From NCBI RefSeq assembly GCF_949987535.1, contig NC_080079.1:6204001-6268000 (forward strand): 64,000 nt of DNA, written 5' to 3'. Positions within the stretch are counted from its first letter, which is position 1. Each line of letters begins with the position of its first letter. Below, piece by piece: positions 1-9,330 of the stretch. Origin of the DNA: Balaenoptera acutorostrata. Its lineage: Eukaryota > Chordata > Mammalia > Artiodactyla > Balaenopteridae. A program made the translations under genes and the position numbers. The notes under the pieces were generated by a model. It was not told the DNA's origin. It worked only from the letters and a program-made list of their open reading frames with translations, and did not search any database.

Positions 1-480
1 CTGCTGGTGCCGTCTTCGGCATATCCCTTGATTCCCTCTCTTGTCTCCACTGCCACTCACCCGGTCTAGCCCCATCATCTCTCCCTGGGAGCTCGGCCAC
101 AGTCTGCAGGCATTCTCTGCTTCTGAATCGCAGATGTGTTCTTCATCCTCCCACAGTGATGCCTCCTCACTCTCAGGATGAAACCTAAACCCCAGCACTG
201 CCATCAGCCTGCCTGAGCCCCTCGCACGCCAGCCCCGGCTCTCACTTCCCTGCCTGCCTGACCCCGAACTGGGCATGTCCCCTGAGCTGCCCTTGCACAC
301 ACCACACTCTCTGCTGCCCCCTTGGTTTGGCCACATCCTGCCAACATGCAGGTCAGCCATCGCCTCCTCCCGTTTGTTCCCCTCATCTGCATCCCTCTCT
401 CACCTGCATCCCTGCCTCACCTGCATCCCTCTCTCACCTGCATCCCTGCCTCCTCTTTATCCATTATTTTTCATGTAAAC
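1..480 (+). repeat. Probable ancient LINE-2 (L2) fragment
   Basis: Pyrimidine-rich sequence with short phrases typical of the L2 3' half. It includes a run of CACCTGCATC and CTCTCTCACC units and a stretch around 180-260 that resembles the L2 segment preceding its C-terminal coding end. No open frame persists. It could equally be unclassified C/T-rich DNA; the match is from memory and very diverged. It contains the minisatellite listed next. Confidence 0.3.
384..451. repeat. 17-bp minisatellite, four copies
   Basis: Four consecutive 17-base units (384-400, 401-417, 418-434, 435-451). Units 1 and 3 end in CTCTCT and units 2 and 4 in CTGCCT, so the array is also a 34-bp unit repeated twice. Only one base separates unit 1 from unit 3 (CATCTG versus CACCTG). 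This alternation suggests a 17-bp duplication followed by a 34-bp one. Confidence 0.9.
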
Positions 481-689
481 CAGTTGTTTTTAAACATTTC
501 TTAAAACAATAGAGCCCTTTCCTTCAAATGAAACCCAGGGCAGAAAGTGGGAGGGGAGCAGTAATGGACGATGAGGCTGGAGAAGGAGGTGGATGAATCG
601 TTACAACGTTTATCAAGCGTGATCTGAGCTGAACATTGCTCTACGCGTCCACAGGCCTTGGCCCTTCGATGCCCCATAGCCCAGTGGGG

Positions 690-815
690 CCATTCAATCC
701 CGTCTCGCAGATGAGGACACACTCATGCGGGAAGTTTACATAACTTCTTGAGGAAGGTCAAGAAGCCGGTGTGTGCAGGGCCTGGGCTCAGAGCCACGTG
801 GGCCGACCCTGAGCC
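690..815 (-). repeat. Weak MIR SINE match
   Basis: The plus strand contains CAGATGAGGACAC, then a TAACTTCTTGAGGAAGGTCA-like stretch and a GGGCCTGGGCTCAGAG tail. These are in the order expected for the reverse complement of a MIR (cagatgaggaaac, taacttgcccaaggtca, gagccaggattc). It is diverged, and the ends are approximate. Confidence 0.4.
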
Positions 816-1686
816 CCTGGACTCGCCCCTGCCCCGGGCTGGGTCACCACGCCCTTATCAGATGCTTCTCGCATCTTGAGCTTGTCCTGTTTCCCTCCAG
901 GTGTCTTTTCTCTTGCCTTTGAATGACCACGTTTGTGCTGTTCTTGTGTCCCTCCCTGGAGGTGATGACTTCCTCAGGCTCGCCCTGGCCTGGGACCCAC
1001 CGACCAGTGGTGGCCGGGCCTGGACTCAGTGGCCCTGTGGAGGGACACCGTCCCCGATCCTTCCCGTCCCAGCTCCAGCTCCCTGTCGACTCCTGCCCTC
1101 TCCTCCAAGTCCATCCAGCCTTAGTCACAGGCTGCCTGGCCTCAATTTCCCACCCACCTGCTTCTGCACCTGTGATTTGAGGGACTTCCTTTAGGCACTG
1201 AAGCCCTCATCCGGTGACCTGTGGACAGACTATCCTGGTTATTTCCTGGGGTGAACATTGGCGTCATCAACCCTCCCTCTTTTGGGAATTATTCCTGTTT
1301 TCCAGAGCTGGCTGACCTACCACCACACTTGGATCTCCCTCCCCCTTCCTTTCAGAGATGGAGGAAAATACAGATCGATGCTTTAAAGACTCAGCATCCT
1401 AGCGGGCCAGCAGAAGCATGGATAACCAAGTGTGTTTCTGTGTCCGCCAGGCCAGGCGTGTCTTGAATTTTGATACTACCTGCACCGTATTTTCCTTCAT
1501 AGCCTTCACAGCACTCAGCCCATTATTTGGCAAAGACCAGCTACTCAAAAGATAATAAAAGAGTCATACTGTTGAACTATAAATGATATAATTCGATCTG
1601 GTTTCTAAGCCTTTGTTTGTATGTTGGATCGTGTGGTTTACATGCTGTGAAATAACAGAAAATGTTGATATTGATCTCTGCCTCCC
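816..1686. other. No recognisable feature
   Basis: GC-moderate sequence. Short open frames occur on both strands, but none has codon structure, domain or splice context that I recognise. I see no repeat family I can name. Confidence 0.5.
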
Positions 1687-1855
1687 CAGTTCCTGACACG
1701 GGGCTCCTAAAACCTTTGTAATTTCTGAAGTGATAAGCTACTAGGAGCACCTCTTGTTCTAATATTTGGCCTTTGGCTCCAGTTCCTGAAGCAGAGTTCC
1801 TAAATCCCTTGGGATTTCCTGGGTGATAGCAGTGTCTTTTGTTTTAAGTGAGGCA
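1687..1855 (+). repeat. Diverged 93-bp internal duplication in the LTR-like element
   Basis: Two adjacent modules start at 1687 and 1780. Each runs CAGTTCCTGA, TCCTAAA, CCTTTG or CCCTTGG, ATTTC, GTGATA and TTGTT in the same order. The copies have diverged by substitutions and small gaps, so the duplication is old, as is usual for the U3 part of LTRs. Confidence 0.65.
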
Positions 1856-2026
1856 ACTCTGGGTGGGCTCCTGGATGGGGGCTGGTCACCGGAAGGACCA
1901 GGCCGTGATTAGAAGCTTGGAATTTTCAGCCCCACCTTCGTTTCCTGGAGAGGGAAGAGGGGCTAGAAATGGAGTTAATGACTGATCGTACTACGTGATG
2001 AAACCTCCATAAAAATCCCAATAGTA

Positions 2027-2358
2027 GGGCTTCCCTGCTGGTGCAGTGGTTGGGAGTCTGCCTGCCAATGCAGGGGAGATGGGTTCGATCCCCGGCCCGA
2101 GAGGATCCCACATGCTGTGGAGCAACTAAGCCCGTGCGCCACAACTACTGAGCCTGCGCTCTAGAGCCTGCGAGCCACAACTACTGAAGCCTGCGCGCCT
2201 AGAGCCCGTGCTCCGCAACAAGAGAAGCCATGACAATGAGAAGCCCGCTCCCCACAACAAAGAGTAGTCCCCGCTCGCCGCAACTAGAGAAAGCCCGCGC
2301 ACAGCAACAAAGACCCAACACAGCCCAAAATAAAAACAAATAAATTAATTAATTAAAA
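2027..2358 (+). mobile_element. CHR-type tRNA-derived SINE
   Basis: Begins GGGCTTCCCTGCTGGTGCAG and ends in an A-rich AATAAATTAATTAATT tail. An RNA polymerase III A box is visible at 2039-2049 (TGGTGCAGTGG) and a B box at 2082-2092 (GGTTCGATCCC), both from the tRNA ancestor. It is flanked by a perfect 16-bp TSD, AAAAATCCCAATAGTA, at 2011-2026 and 2359-2374. The insertion interrupts the LTR-like element and is therefore younger. The tRNA-related head followed by a CGCAACAAGAGAAGCC-like body is the CHR family of cetaceans, hippos and ruminants. Confidence 0.93.
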
Positions 2359-2881
2359 AAAAATCCCAATAGTAGGCGGTCCAAAGAGCTGCCGGGTTGG
2401 TGAACCCATCCACATCCTGGCGGGGGAGGCGCACGTCTCAACTCCCCAGGGACAGGACCCCCTGCACTCAGAGCCCCTACGCACCTCACCTTACATGTCT
2501 CTTCATCTGGCTGTTCGTCTGTATCCTTTATCATATCCTTTATTATAAAATAAACTGGTAGATGTAAGTAAGTGTTCCCCTGAGTTCTGTGAGCTGTACC
2601 AGCAAATAAATCCAAGGGTGGGGGGTTGTGGGAACCTCCGATTTGTAGCTGAGTTGGACAGAGGTTATGGGTAACGTGGGGACCTTCGACCTGTGATTGG
2701 CATCTTGGTGGGGGGCAGCCTTGGGAGACAGAGCCCTTCACTTGAGGGGTCTGAGCTAACTCTGGTTACTGTCAGAGCTGAATTGAACTGTAGGTCTCCC
2801 AGCTGGTGTCACAGAGATTCGCTTGGGGGGGGAAAACCCTGCACACCTGGTGTCAGAAGTGCTGAGTGTCCAGTCGTGTGA

Positions 2882-3989
2882 GAGTCAAGAGAAGCAGGAG
2901 TGTGTTCTTCCTTTATACGTGCAGGTGTTTGTACAGATCATCCCCGCTGCAGAGTGACATCTGCCTTTGTGTATTTGGAGCTGGCAGCAGCAATTTAACT
3001 AGCTTTCAAACAAACCAAAATCGCACAACCACTTAACGTCTGATTAAAGAACAGTTTTGAGTTTCTGTTGACGTGCATCTTATCGTAATGGCCATTATTT
3101 TTTCTTGCTACAAATGCAACTCCTGATAATGACATAAAACCTAGAAAACATGGAAAAGAAAAAAGAAAAAAAAGAGAAACGGCACATAATCTCATCCCAC
3201 GTCAGTGTACTTCCTTCCAGCCTTTTTTCTATGACATGCTTGAGCTTGTGACTAGTGGTTTGCCTTGGGTAGGAAGGGTGTTAGGTGCTGGCTAGCTGGG
3301 GAATGTCTGTATTCAGCCTGCTGTGGGTTATCAGACCCTTCATGGCTTTTCTCAGGAGGGCTAGCTACCGCTGGCTTACACCTTCTTTACAGTCAAATAG
3401 GTGTGTGTTTATTTTCTCATCTTGCACCTACAAAGATAACAATGATATGTGGCCCCTTGCTTAATCTCTTCTCATTTCTTTATAGAACCTTTGGGGATAG
3501 AATTGTGTATAAGAAGGATCATAAAACACCAAGTACAATGTATAAATACAGTTGCCACTTACCTCTTTATCTGTGGTCCTAAATCAAATACCACTTTACT
3601 GCAGAATAAATGCAGTTCTAATACAGGCAGGGTCACCTTACAATATGCTAGTGAGGGGAGCCCCTGGTTAGAAACACTTGACTCACAAGTGCTCAATAAT
3701 TACAGACTGTTCTCCTTTCTGCTGGACTTTTGGGGCTCCTGGAGGGCCAGGCTTCATTGTTCTAGGGTTTCCTGTGTAAAGAGTCTGTCTCCTGCGTCTC
3801 CACCCTCTCCCTCCTTCCCAGCTCCTAATGCAGCACGTGAAATATACCAGCCTTGAAACTATGCCTTTCTCCCCGCCCACCTGAAACACGTGGGCCCCGC
3901 AGCGCCTCTTCACGTGGTCTCCTCCATCTCTCTCCATCCCTTCTCATCCGCCTCCACCGCGCCGTCAGCCTGGATCTCTGCTACTTCCA
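2882..3989. other. Mostly unrecognised; possible ancient LINE tail at 3000-3240
   Basis: At 3060-3240 there is an A-rich stretch, then CATAATCTCATCCCACGTCA and CTTCCTTCCAGCCTTTTTTC. This resembles the reverse complement of very old LINE 3' sequences that also seem present at 21590-22110. The remainder (3241-3989) shows nothing I can name. The 135-codon open frame at 3449-3856 has no domain and overlaps an antisense open frame. Confidence 0.3.
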
Positions 3990-4560
3990 TTCACATGATG
4001 CCCCGTGACCTTTCCTGGTGCCGACCTTTGTGAACTCGGCTGCGTTTGGTACCGGCCCTGTTTCTCCTTCTTCAGAACTTCTCCTCACCTCACTCCATGA
4101 CCCCAGGGCTCTCCTAGTGCCCTCTGGTCACCCTCGGGGCTTCTTTCCTGCCTCCTCCTCATCTGCCTCTCCCTTTCCCAGGTCCCAAAGGAGGGAGCCC
4201 TGGGGTCTGCCCTTGGCTGTATCCTTCTCATCCCACACCCTGTCCCTGGGGACCCGTCCTCTGGTGTGATTTTGAACGCCCACCTCTTTGCTGGTGAAGC
4301 CCAAATCACATGCCTGGCCCACGTCTGGCCCGAAAGCTCAGCCCCCCGGCACCTTCAATGGGATGTTGGAGGTCTCTGCCCAGATGATGTCCACGCACTC
4401 CTCAGATGCAGCAGGAAGAATCCAGACTCCACGTCTTTGCCCCACAGGCTTCCTCGCCCGTTTCTCTGTCTCCACTGGTCATCCCAGTACCCCCCCCCCA
4501 CCCACCCACTCGGCCCTCTCACCCCATCCTTTCCCAAAGTCCTGTGGATTTTACATCTTA
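3990..4560 (+). repeat. Ancient L2 LINE fragment
   Basis: C/T-rich sequence whose order of phrases resembles the L2 ORF2 3' part: GTGTGATTTTGAACGCCCAC, GAAGCCCAAATCAC, GGGATGTTGGAGGTCTCTGC. In younger L2 copies these correspond to the region encoding a Y-x-DDS-like stretch and the cysteine/serine-rich tail. The frame is destroyed. It ends in a poly-C stretch at 4490-4505. Confidence 0.45.
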
Positions 4561-4849
4561 AGTAATTTTTATGTTCTTTTCCCTCCGTCTTAGTCCTACT
4601 ACTATTTTCTTAGTTCCAACCTCAGCCGTTTTCACCTGGGCCGCGGAATAGCTGTCTGACTGTATAGGAGGCAGTTCTAACACGATTGACCTGTTTTGCT
4701 TTCAGCGTGTCAGCTGATGACCTATTAGATGTGCAACATGAGAGACAAAATTAATGAAAGGCTGACACCTAAGCTTTTTGGAATCTGGAGGCGGTAGCAG
4801 AGGAGGGAAGGAGGGAGCAGCGTTTGGTTTGGTTTGGTTTCAGTGGTGT
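4561..4849. other. Unrecognised spacer with short GGTTT array
   Basis: No repeat family or gene is visible. A short GGTTT array (about four units) lies at 4822-4841, immediately before the MLT1 LTR. Confidence 0.5.
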
Positions 4850-5268
4850 GGATGTATACGTTTCCTATTGCAGCTTGAGCAAATTATCATAAACTTAGTG
4901 GCTTAAAACAATGCAAATTTATGATCTTAAAATCCTGGAGACTGTAGGAGAGAATCCTTGCCTTGCCTTTTCCAGCTTCCAGAGGCTGCCTGTGTTCCTT
5001 AGCTCTTGGCCCCTTCCTCCCTCTTCAAAGCCAGCAGAATATCATCTTCTAATCTCTCTCTCTGACTCTGACCCTCCAGCCTGTCTCTCATAAGGACCCT
5101 TTGTGATTACATTGGGCCACCCAGATAATCCAGGATAATATCTTGTCTCATGTTGCTTAATTTAATCCCATTAACAAAGTCCCTTTGTCAGGTTAAGCAA
5201 CACATTCATAGGTTCCAGAAATCAAGACATGGACATCTTGGGGAGGGGGCTTTAATCAGCCCATGACA
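4850..5268 (-). mobile_element. MLT1-type (MaLR) LTR, antisense
   Basis: The reverse complement starts TGTCATGGGCTGATTAAAGC and contains CCTGGATTATCTGGGTGGCC, GTAATCACAAAGGGTCCTTA, GGCTTTGAAGAGGGAGGAAG and the terminal TTTTAAGCCACTAAGTTTAT motif with the usual polyadenylation region. This is the classic MLT1 (ERVL-MaLR) LTR order. It is a solitary LTR with no internal region beside it. Near-full-length at about 420 bp. Confidence 0.85.
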
Positions 5269-6234
5269 GGGGATAATGGGGTGAGGGGATACTGATATCA
5301 AGAGGTTCTCTTGTCTGTATGAACTCTACAATGTCTGCTAGAGATTCAAGTGGAGATGTCAAAAAGGCAATCGGATATAAGTCTGGGATTCAGGCTGGGC
5401 ATCAAAGAACATACTTAGAGTCTAGATTGAGTCACCTAAAGAGAGAAGATATGGAAGAAAAGCAGGACAAAGACCAAGCCCTTGTATCCCTCTGTATCCC
5501 CAACGTGCTGAGGTGGAGAAGAGGAGGGGGATCCCACAGAGAAGAAGGAGAAGGGGCAGCTGGGAGGTGGGAAGGAAACTTGGACCCAGGCAGTGCCTGT
5601 TGCAAGAAGAGGAAGGGAGGCGTCCTCAGACACCTGGGGATAGTCGCTCACCTTGATACCCTGGGAGTGGAGACAGGAGTCCCACTGCAGCAGGTGAGGG
5701 CGGGAGTGAAGGACGAGGAAGTAGACCCAGCAAATCAAGACAGCTCTTGGAGGAGAGATGCTATGAGTGGGGTGCGAGTGAGCACTGGAGACAGAGACAG
5801 TTCTGTTTAGAAGAGGGATGTTATTGAAGCATATTTGTATGATGAGAAGGACCCATTAGCTTGAGTCGTTTGTCTACTAATATCCTATTTCTGTTCCCCT
5901 TATTTCCTCCCTCCTAAGATTTTTAAGTTCCTGGAAAAACATCACTGTTATGAAATGCTGGGAGAAGAAGGTAAAATGTTCCAACACAGAGAAAATAACT
6001 CTGTAGCAAACGTTTAATAACCTCGGCTTAGTGGAGTAGAATGTCCTATTCTAACAAATCCCAGCCTATAGTAGGTTGAAGAAATATTTTTTTTAAACTA
6101 AAGCTACTAAGGTACGAGAATATACAGATTTATTGTATGTGGTGGGCAAAAGTCAGAAGAGGACTCATGGAGGATACTTCCGTTGACAGAGCAACGCATC
6201 AAAGAATTCCTTTTGAATTGATGTCTTACATTCT
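5269..6234. other. No confident feature
   Basis: Contains a 163-codon open frame (5319-5810, plus) with no recognisable domain. Its start region (GGAGATGTCAAAAAGGCAAT and following) resembles a phrase of an old mammalian interspersed repeat, so I do not call a gene. The rest is AT-rich and unrecognised. Confidence 0.45.
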
Positions 6235-6622
6235 TTTTTTTTTTAAGGATTTTTTTCTTTTTAATTTTCTTTCTTTAACTTTCTTTTTTTTTGAAGTATA
6301 ATTGATTTACAATGTTATGTTAGTTTCAGGTGTATAGCAAAGTAATTCAGTTATACATATATATCTATTCATTTTCAGATTCTCTTCCCCTATAGGTTAT
6401 TACAAAATATTGAGTATAGTTCCTTGTGCTATACAATAGGTCTTTGTTGGTTATCTACTTTATGTATAGTAGTGTGTATATGTTAAGCCCAAACTCCTAA
6501 TTAACTGCCCCCCTCCCGCTATCCCCTTTGGTAACCATAAATTTGTTTTCTATGTCTGTGGGTCTGTTTCTGTTTTGTACGTAAGTTCATTTATATCATT
6601 TTTTTTAAGATTCCACATAGAA
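6235..6622 (-). mobile_element. L1 3'-end fragment, antisense
   Basis: A T-rich start (the poly-A tail in reverse) is followed by TTGATTTACAATGTTATGTT, TAGTTCCTTGTGCTATACAA and AGATTCCACATAG. This is the cetartiodactyl L1 3' UTR in antisense up to the last bases of ORF2. Severely 5'-truncated, about 390 bp. A TSD is not clear. Confidence 0.85.
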
Positions 6623-6839
6623 GCAATATCTTAATACAATGTTTTTGGTTGCTAAAATTCAACTAACAACCTTTTAAAATGCAATCTTTTGCAACCTACA
6701 TGGGATGCAATCCTCTTAGATTTTATGTATGTCCTTCCTCAACATAAAGTTAAAGGAAAAAAAAAAACAACTCTAAAGGATATGAGTGCAATATTTAATT
6801 AAATAACAATTTAAAGCTTACGGATATTAAAATATAAAA
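6623..6839. other. AT-rich unrecognised spacer
   Basis: A 12-base A run occurs near 6760. Nothing else is recognisable. Confidence 0.5.
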
Positions 6840-7310
6840 ATCAAGGGCAAAGAGCGGAACATACACTGGAAAAAAGTATTGTCAGCATAAATATAGTCAA
6901 TATATAAAGAACTTTGCAAATCAAGAAACTATTCACACTGAAATAAAACTTGACTTAGGACAATCACAAAGAAAGTACAAATGATTAATGAATATATAGG
7001 GAAATATTCAAATTGATTTGTGCTTGAATGCATATTCAAATGAGGGGCTTGTTTCATTTATCAGATCAGCAAAGATTAAAAAGACTCCTAATTCAGTGCT
7101 GATGAGGTTTCGGGATAATAGGCGGACTCTGACATACATTGGAAGAATGGAAATTAGGCACTTTTTGGTAAAGCAGTTCGACAATGAATATTAAGACTAT
7201 TAAACATATTTATACCTATTGATCAGCAATTTTACATCAGGGATTTATTTTAAGGAAAATAGCTACTGTATTCCACATTGTATGCAAAAGGATATTCATT
7301 ACCAGGGGAG
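6840..7310 (+). mobile_element. Ancient L1 ORF2 3' fragment
   Basis: Phrases in L1 ORF2 order are visible on the plus strand: ATATATAAAGAACTTTGCAA, then TCAGATCAGCAAAGATTAAA, GATCAGCAATTTTACATCAG, TTATTTTAAGGAAAATAG and AAAAGGATATTCATTAC. They correspond to the C-terminal part of an old (L1M-grade) ORF2. Many indels; no frame is open. Much older than the L1 at 7768. Confidence 0.65.
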
Positions 7311-7751
7311 GTAATGGGTGAAGGGTGGATGGAAACTTACTCACCTCTGGACCTCCACCATCTGCACCCTGCACATGAGGTACAGATGTGTGAACGGACC
7401 ATGACAACCCAACGCTGGATGATTACACGGAGGCCACAGACACCTGCCCTGGGCTTGGAGAGACAGGACCAGGCAGTGCCCAGTGAAGGCTTCCTGGAGG
7501 ACGTCACATCTCAGCCAAAATGGAAAGGCTCAGTCGGAGTTGGCCACGTCTAAGGAAGAGGTAGGATTGGCAGGGCCCAAGGATGTGGGTTGGCACACTG
7601 GGGGTGAATACGATGCTGGAGAAGCACAGTTCCTGGGCTGCCATGCACGTGGACCACAAGGGTGTGAACCAGGAACAGGCCACGAAGGTCTTGGAAGGCC
7701 TGCTTTCACTCTTCAACAGTGAAAGCAAAAGAATGAAATCAATAAGAGACG
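7311..7751. other. Unrecognised flank 5' of the full-length L1
   Basis: No domain or repeat is recognised. Short overlapping open frames on both strands look random. It ends at the left TSD copy of the young L1. Confidence 0.5.
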
Positions 7752-7767
7752 AAAAATCTTGTCTCAG
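7752..7767 (+). repeat. Left TSD of full-length L1
   Basis: AAAAATCTTGTCTCAG, identical to the right copy at 13513-13528. The A-rich start fits the TT/AAAA-type target of L1 endonuclease. Confidence 0.97.
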
Positions 7768-8385
7768 TTCCCTCCGCCGTCACTGAACTGCCCTGGAGCC
7801 CGCGGGGAGGGCGGCCTCACTGAGGCTGCCGGCTCTGGAGGGGCCCCAGCGGCCAAAGCCGTGGCAGTCCTGGGGACTGCGGACTGGCCATGTGGATGAC
7901 AGGCTCTTGGTGCTCCAGCCACGCACCAGGGCTGTGCCTCTGAGGTGGGAGAGCCAAGATAAGGACACTGGTCCACAAGAGACCTCCCAGCTCCACGTAA
8001 TATCAAATGGCGAAAATCTCCCAGAGATCTCCATCTCAACGCCAAGACCCAGCTCCACTCAATGATCAGCAACCTACAGTGCTGGACACCCTATGCCAAA
8101 CAACTAGCAAGACAGGAACACAACCCCATCCATTAGCAGAGAGGCTGCCTAAAATCATAAAAAGGCCACAGACACCCCAAAACACACCACCAGACGTGGA
8201 CCTGCCCACCAGAAAGACAAGATCCAGCCTCATCCACCGGACCACAGGCACTAGTCCCATCCACCAGGAAGCCTACACAAACCACTGAACCAACCTTAGC
8301 CACTGGGGACAGACACCAAAAACAACAAGAACTACGAACCTGCAGCCTGCGAAAAGGAGACCCCAAACACAGTACGTTAAGCAAA
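7768..8385 (+). promoter_or_regulatory. L1 5' UTR with internal promoter
   Basis: About 620 bp between the left TSD and the ORF1 ATG. The first 150 bases are GC- and CpG-rich (CCTCCGCCG, GCCCGCGGGGAGGGCGG), followed by A/C-rich sequence with repeated CCACC/CACAC steps. In L1 elements this region carries the internal RNA polymerase II promoter; that role is family knowledge and cannot be seen directly. Candidate factor sites were not assigned. Confidence 0.8.
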
Positions 8386-9272
8386 ATGAGAAGACAGAGA
8401 AACACACAGCAGATGAAGGAGCAAGGTAAAAACTCACCAGACCAAACAAATGAAGATGAAATAGGCAGTCTACCTGAAAAAGAATTCAGAATAATCATAG
8501 TAAAGATGATCCAAAATCGTGGAAATAGAATGGAGAAAATACAAGAAACGTTTAACAAGGACCTAGAAGAACTAAAGAGCAAACAGTGATGAACAACACA
8601 ATAAATGAAATTAAAAATTCTCTAGAAGGGATCAATAGCAGAATAACGGAGGCAGAAGAACAGATAAGTGACCTGGAAGATAAAATAGTGGAAATAACTA
8701 CTGCAGAGCAGAATAAAGAAAAAAGAATGAAAAGAATTGAGGACAGTCTCAGAGACCTCTGGGACAACATTAAACGCACCAACATTCAAATTATAGGGGT
8801 CCCAGAAGAAGAAGAGGAAAAGAAGGGGGCTGAGAAAATATTGAAGAGATTCCAGTTGAAAACTTCCCTAATATGGGAAAGGAAATAGTTAATCAAGTCC
8901 AGGAAGCACACAGAGTCCCATACAGGATAAATCCAAGGATAAACATGCCAAGACACATATTAATCAAACTATCAAAAATTAAATACAAAGAAAAAATATT
9001 AAAAGCAGCAAGGGAAAAAAACAACACACAAGGGAATCCCCATAAGGTTAACAGCTGATCTTTCAGCAGAAACTCTGCAAGCCAGAAGGGAGTGGCAGGA
9101 CATATTTAAAGTGATGATGAAAGAGAAAAACCTACAACCAAGATTACTCTACCCAGCAAGGATCTCATTCAGATTTGATGGAGAAATTAAAACTTTTACA
9201 GACAAGCAAAAGCTAAGAGAATGCAGCACCACCAAACCAGCTTTACAACAAATGCTAAAGGAACTTCTCTAG
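8386..9272 (+). pseudogene. L1 ORF1 remnant (RNA-binding chaperone), three frameshifts
   Basis: ORF1p is the trimeric coiled-coil RNA-binding protein that coats L1 RNA in the cytoplasmic particle. The likely start is ATG 8386. The first frame ends at TGA 8587-8589. Reading resumes at 8586-8888 in another frame with a coiled-coil-like stretch (NNTINEIKNSLEGINSRITE) and the start of the RRM (NIQIIGVPE). A lost T in ATATT near 8842 shifts the frame again, and it continues at 8873-9058 (NMPRHILIKLSK). A further shift near 9022 leads to the C-terminal domain (ARREWQDIFKVM, LLYPARISFRF), ending at TAG 9270-9272. Length and domain order match the family; the copy is dead. The ATG is chosen because 5' UTR-type sequence precedes it and the reading after it is ORF1-like. 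Confidence 0.9.
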
Positions 9273-9330
9273 GCAGAAAACACAAGAGAAGGAAAAGACC
9301 TACAATAACAAACCCAAAACAATTAAGAAA

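Larger units (their letters stand above)
1687..2881 (+). mobile_element. Old solitary LTR-like element, split by a CHR SINE
   Basis: Across about 860 bp, excluding the inserted SINE at 2027-2358, the sequence has the look of a mammalian endogenous-retrovirus LTR. There is a repeated upstream module (CAGTTCCTGA at 1687 and again at 1780), a CCTCCATAAAAATCCC stretch at 2004-2019 that could be the TATA region, AATAAA at 2549-2554, a TGAGTTCTGTGAGC segment just after it, and a GGGAACCTCCGATTTGTAGC segment downstream. I recall this phrase set from a common mammalian LTR family but cannot name it safely. No internal retroviral genes follow it. Ends are approximate and no TSD was identified. Confidence 0.6.

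Noticed and set aside
2039..2092. tRNA gene
   Set aside because: A and B boxes belong to the tRNA-derived head of a SINE; no cloverleaf is conserved.
5319..5810. 163-codon plus-strand open frame
   Set aside because: No domain, no splice context, an antisense open frame across it, and a start region that resembles an old interspersed repeat.
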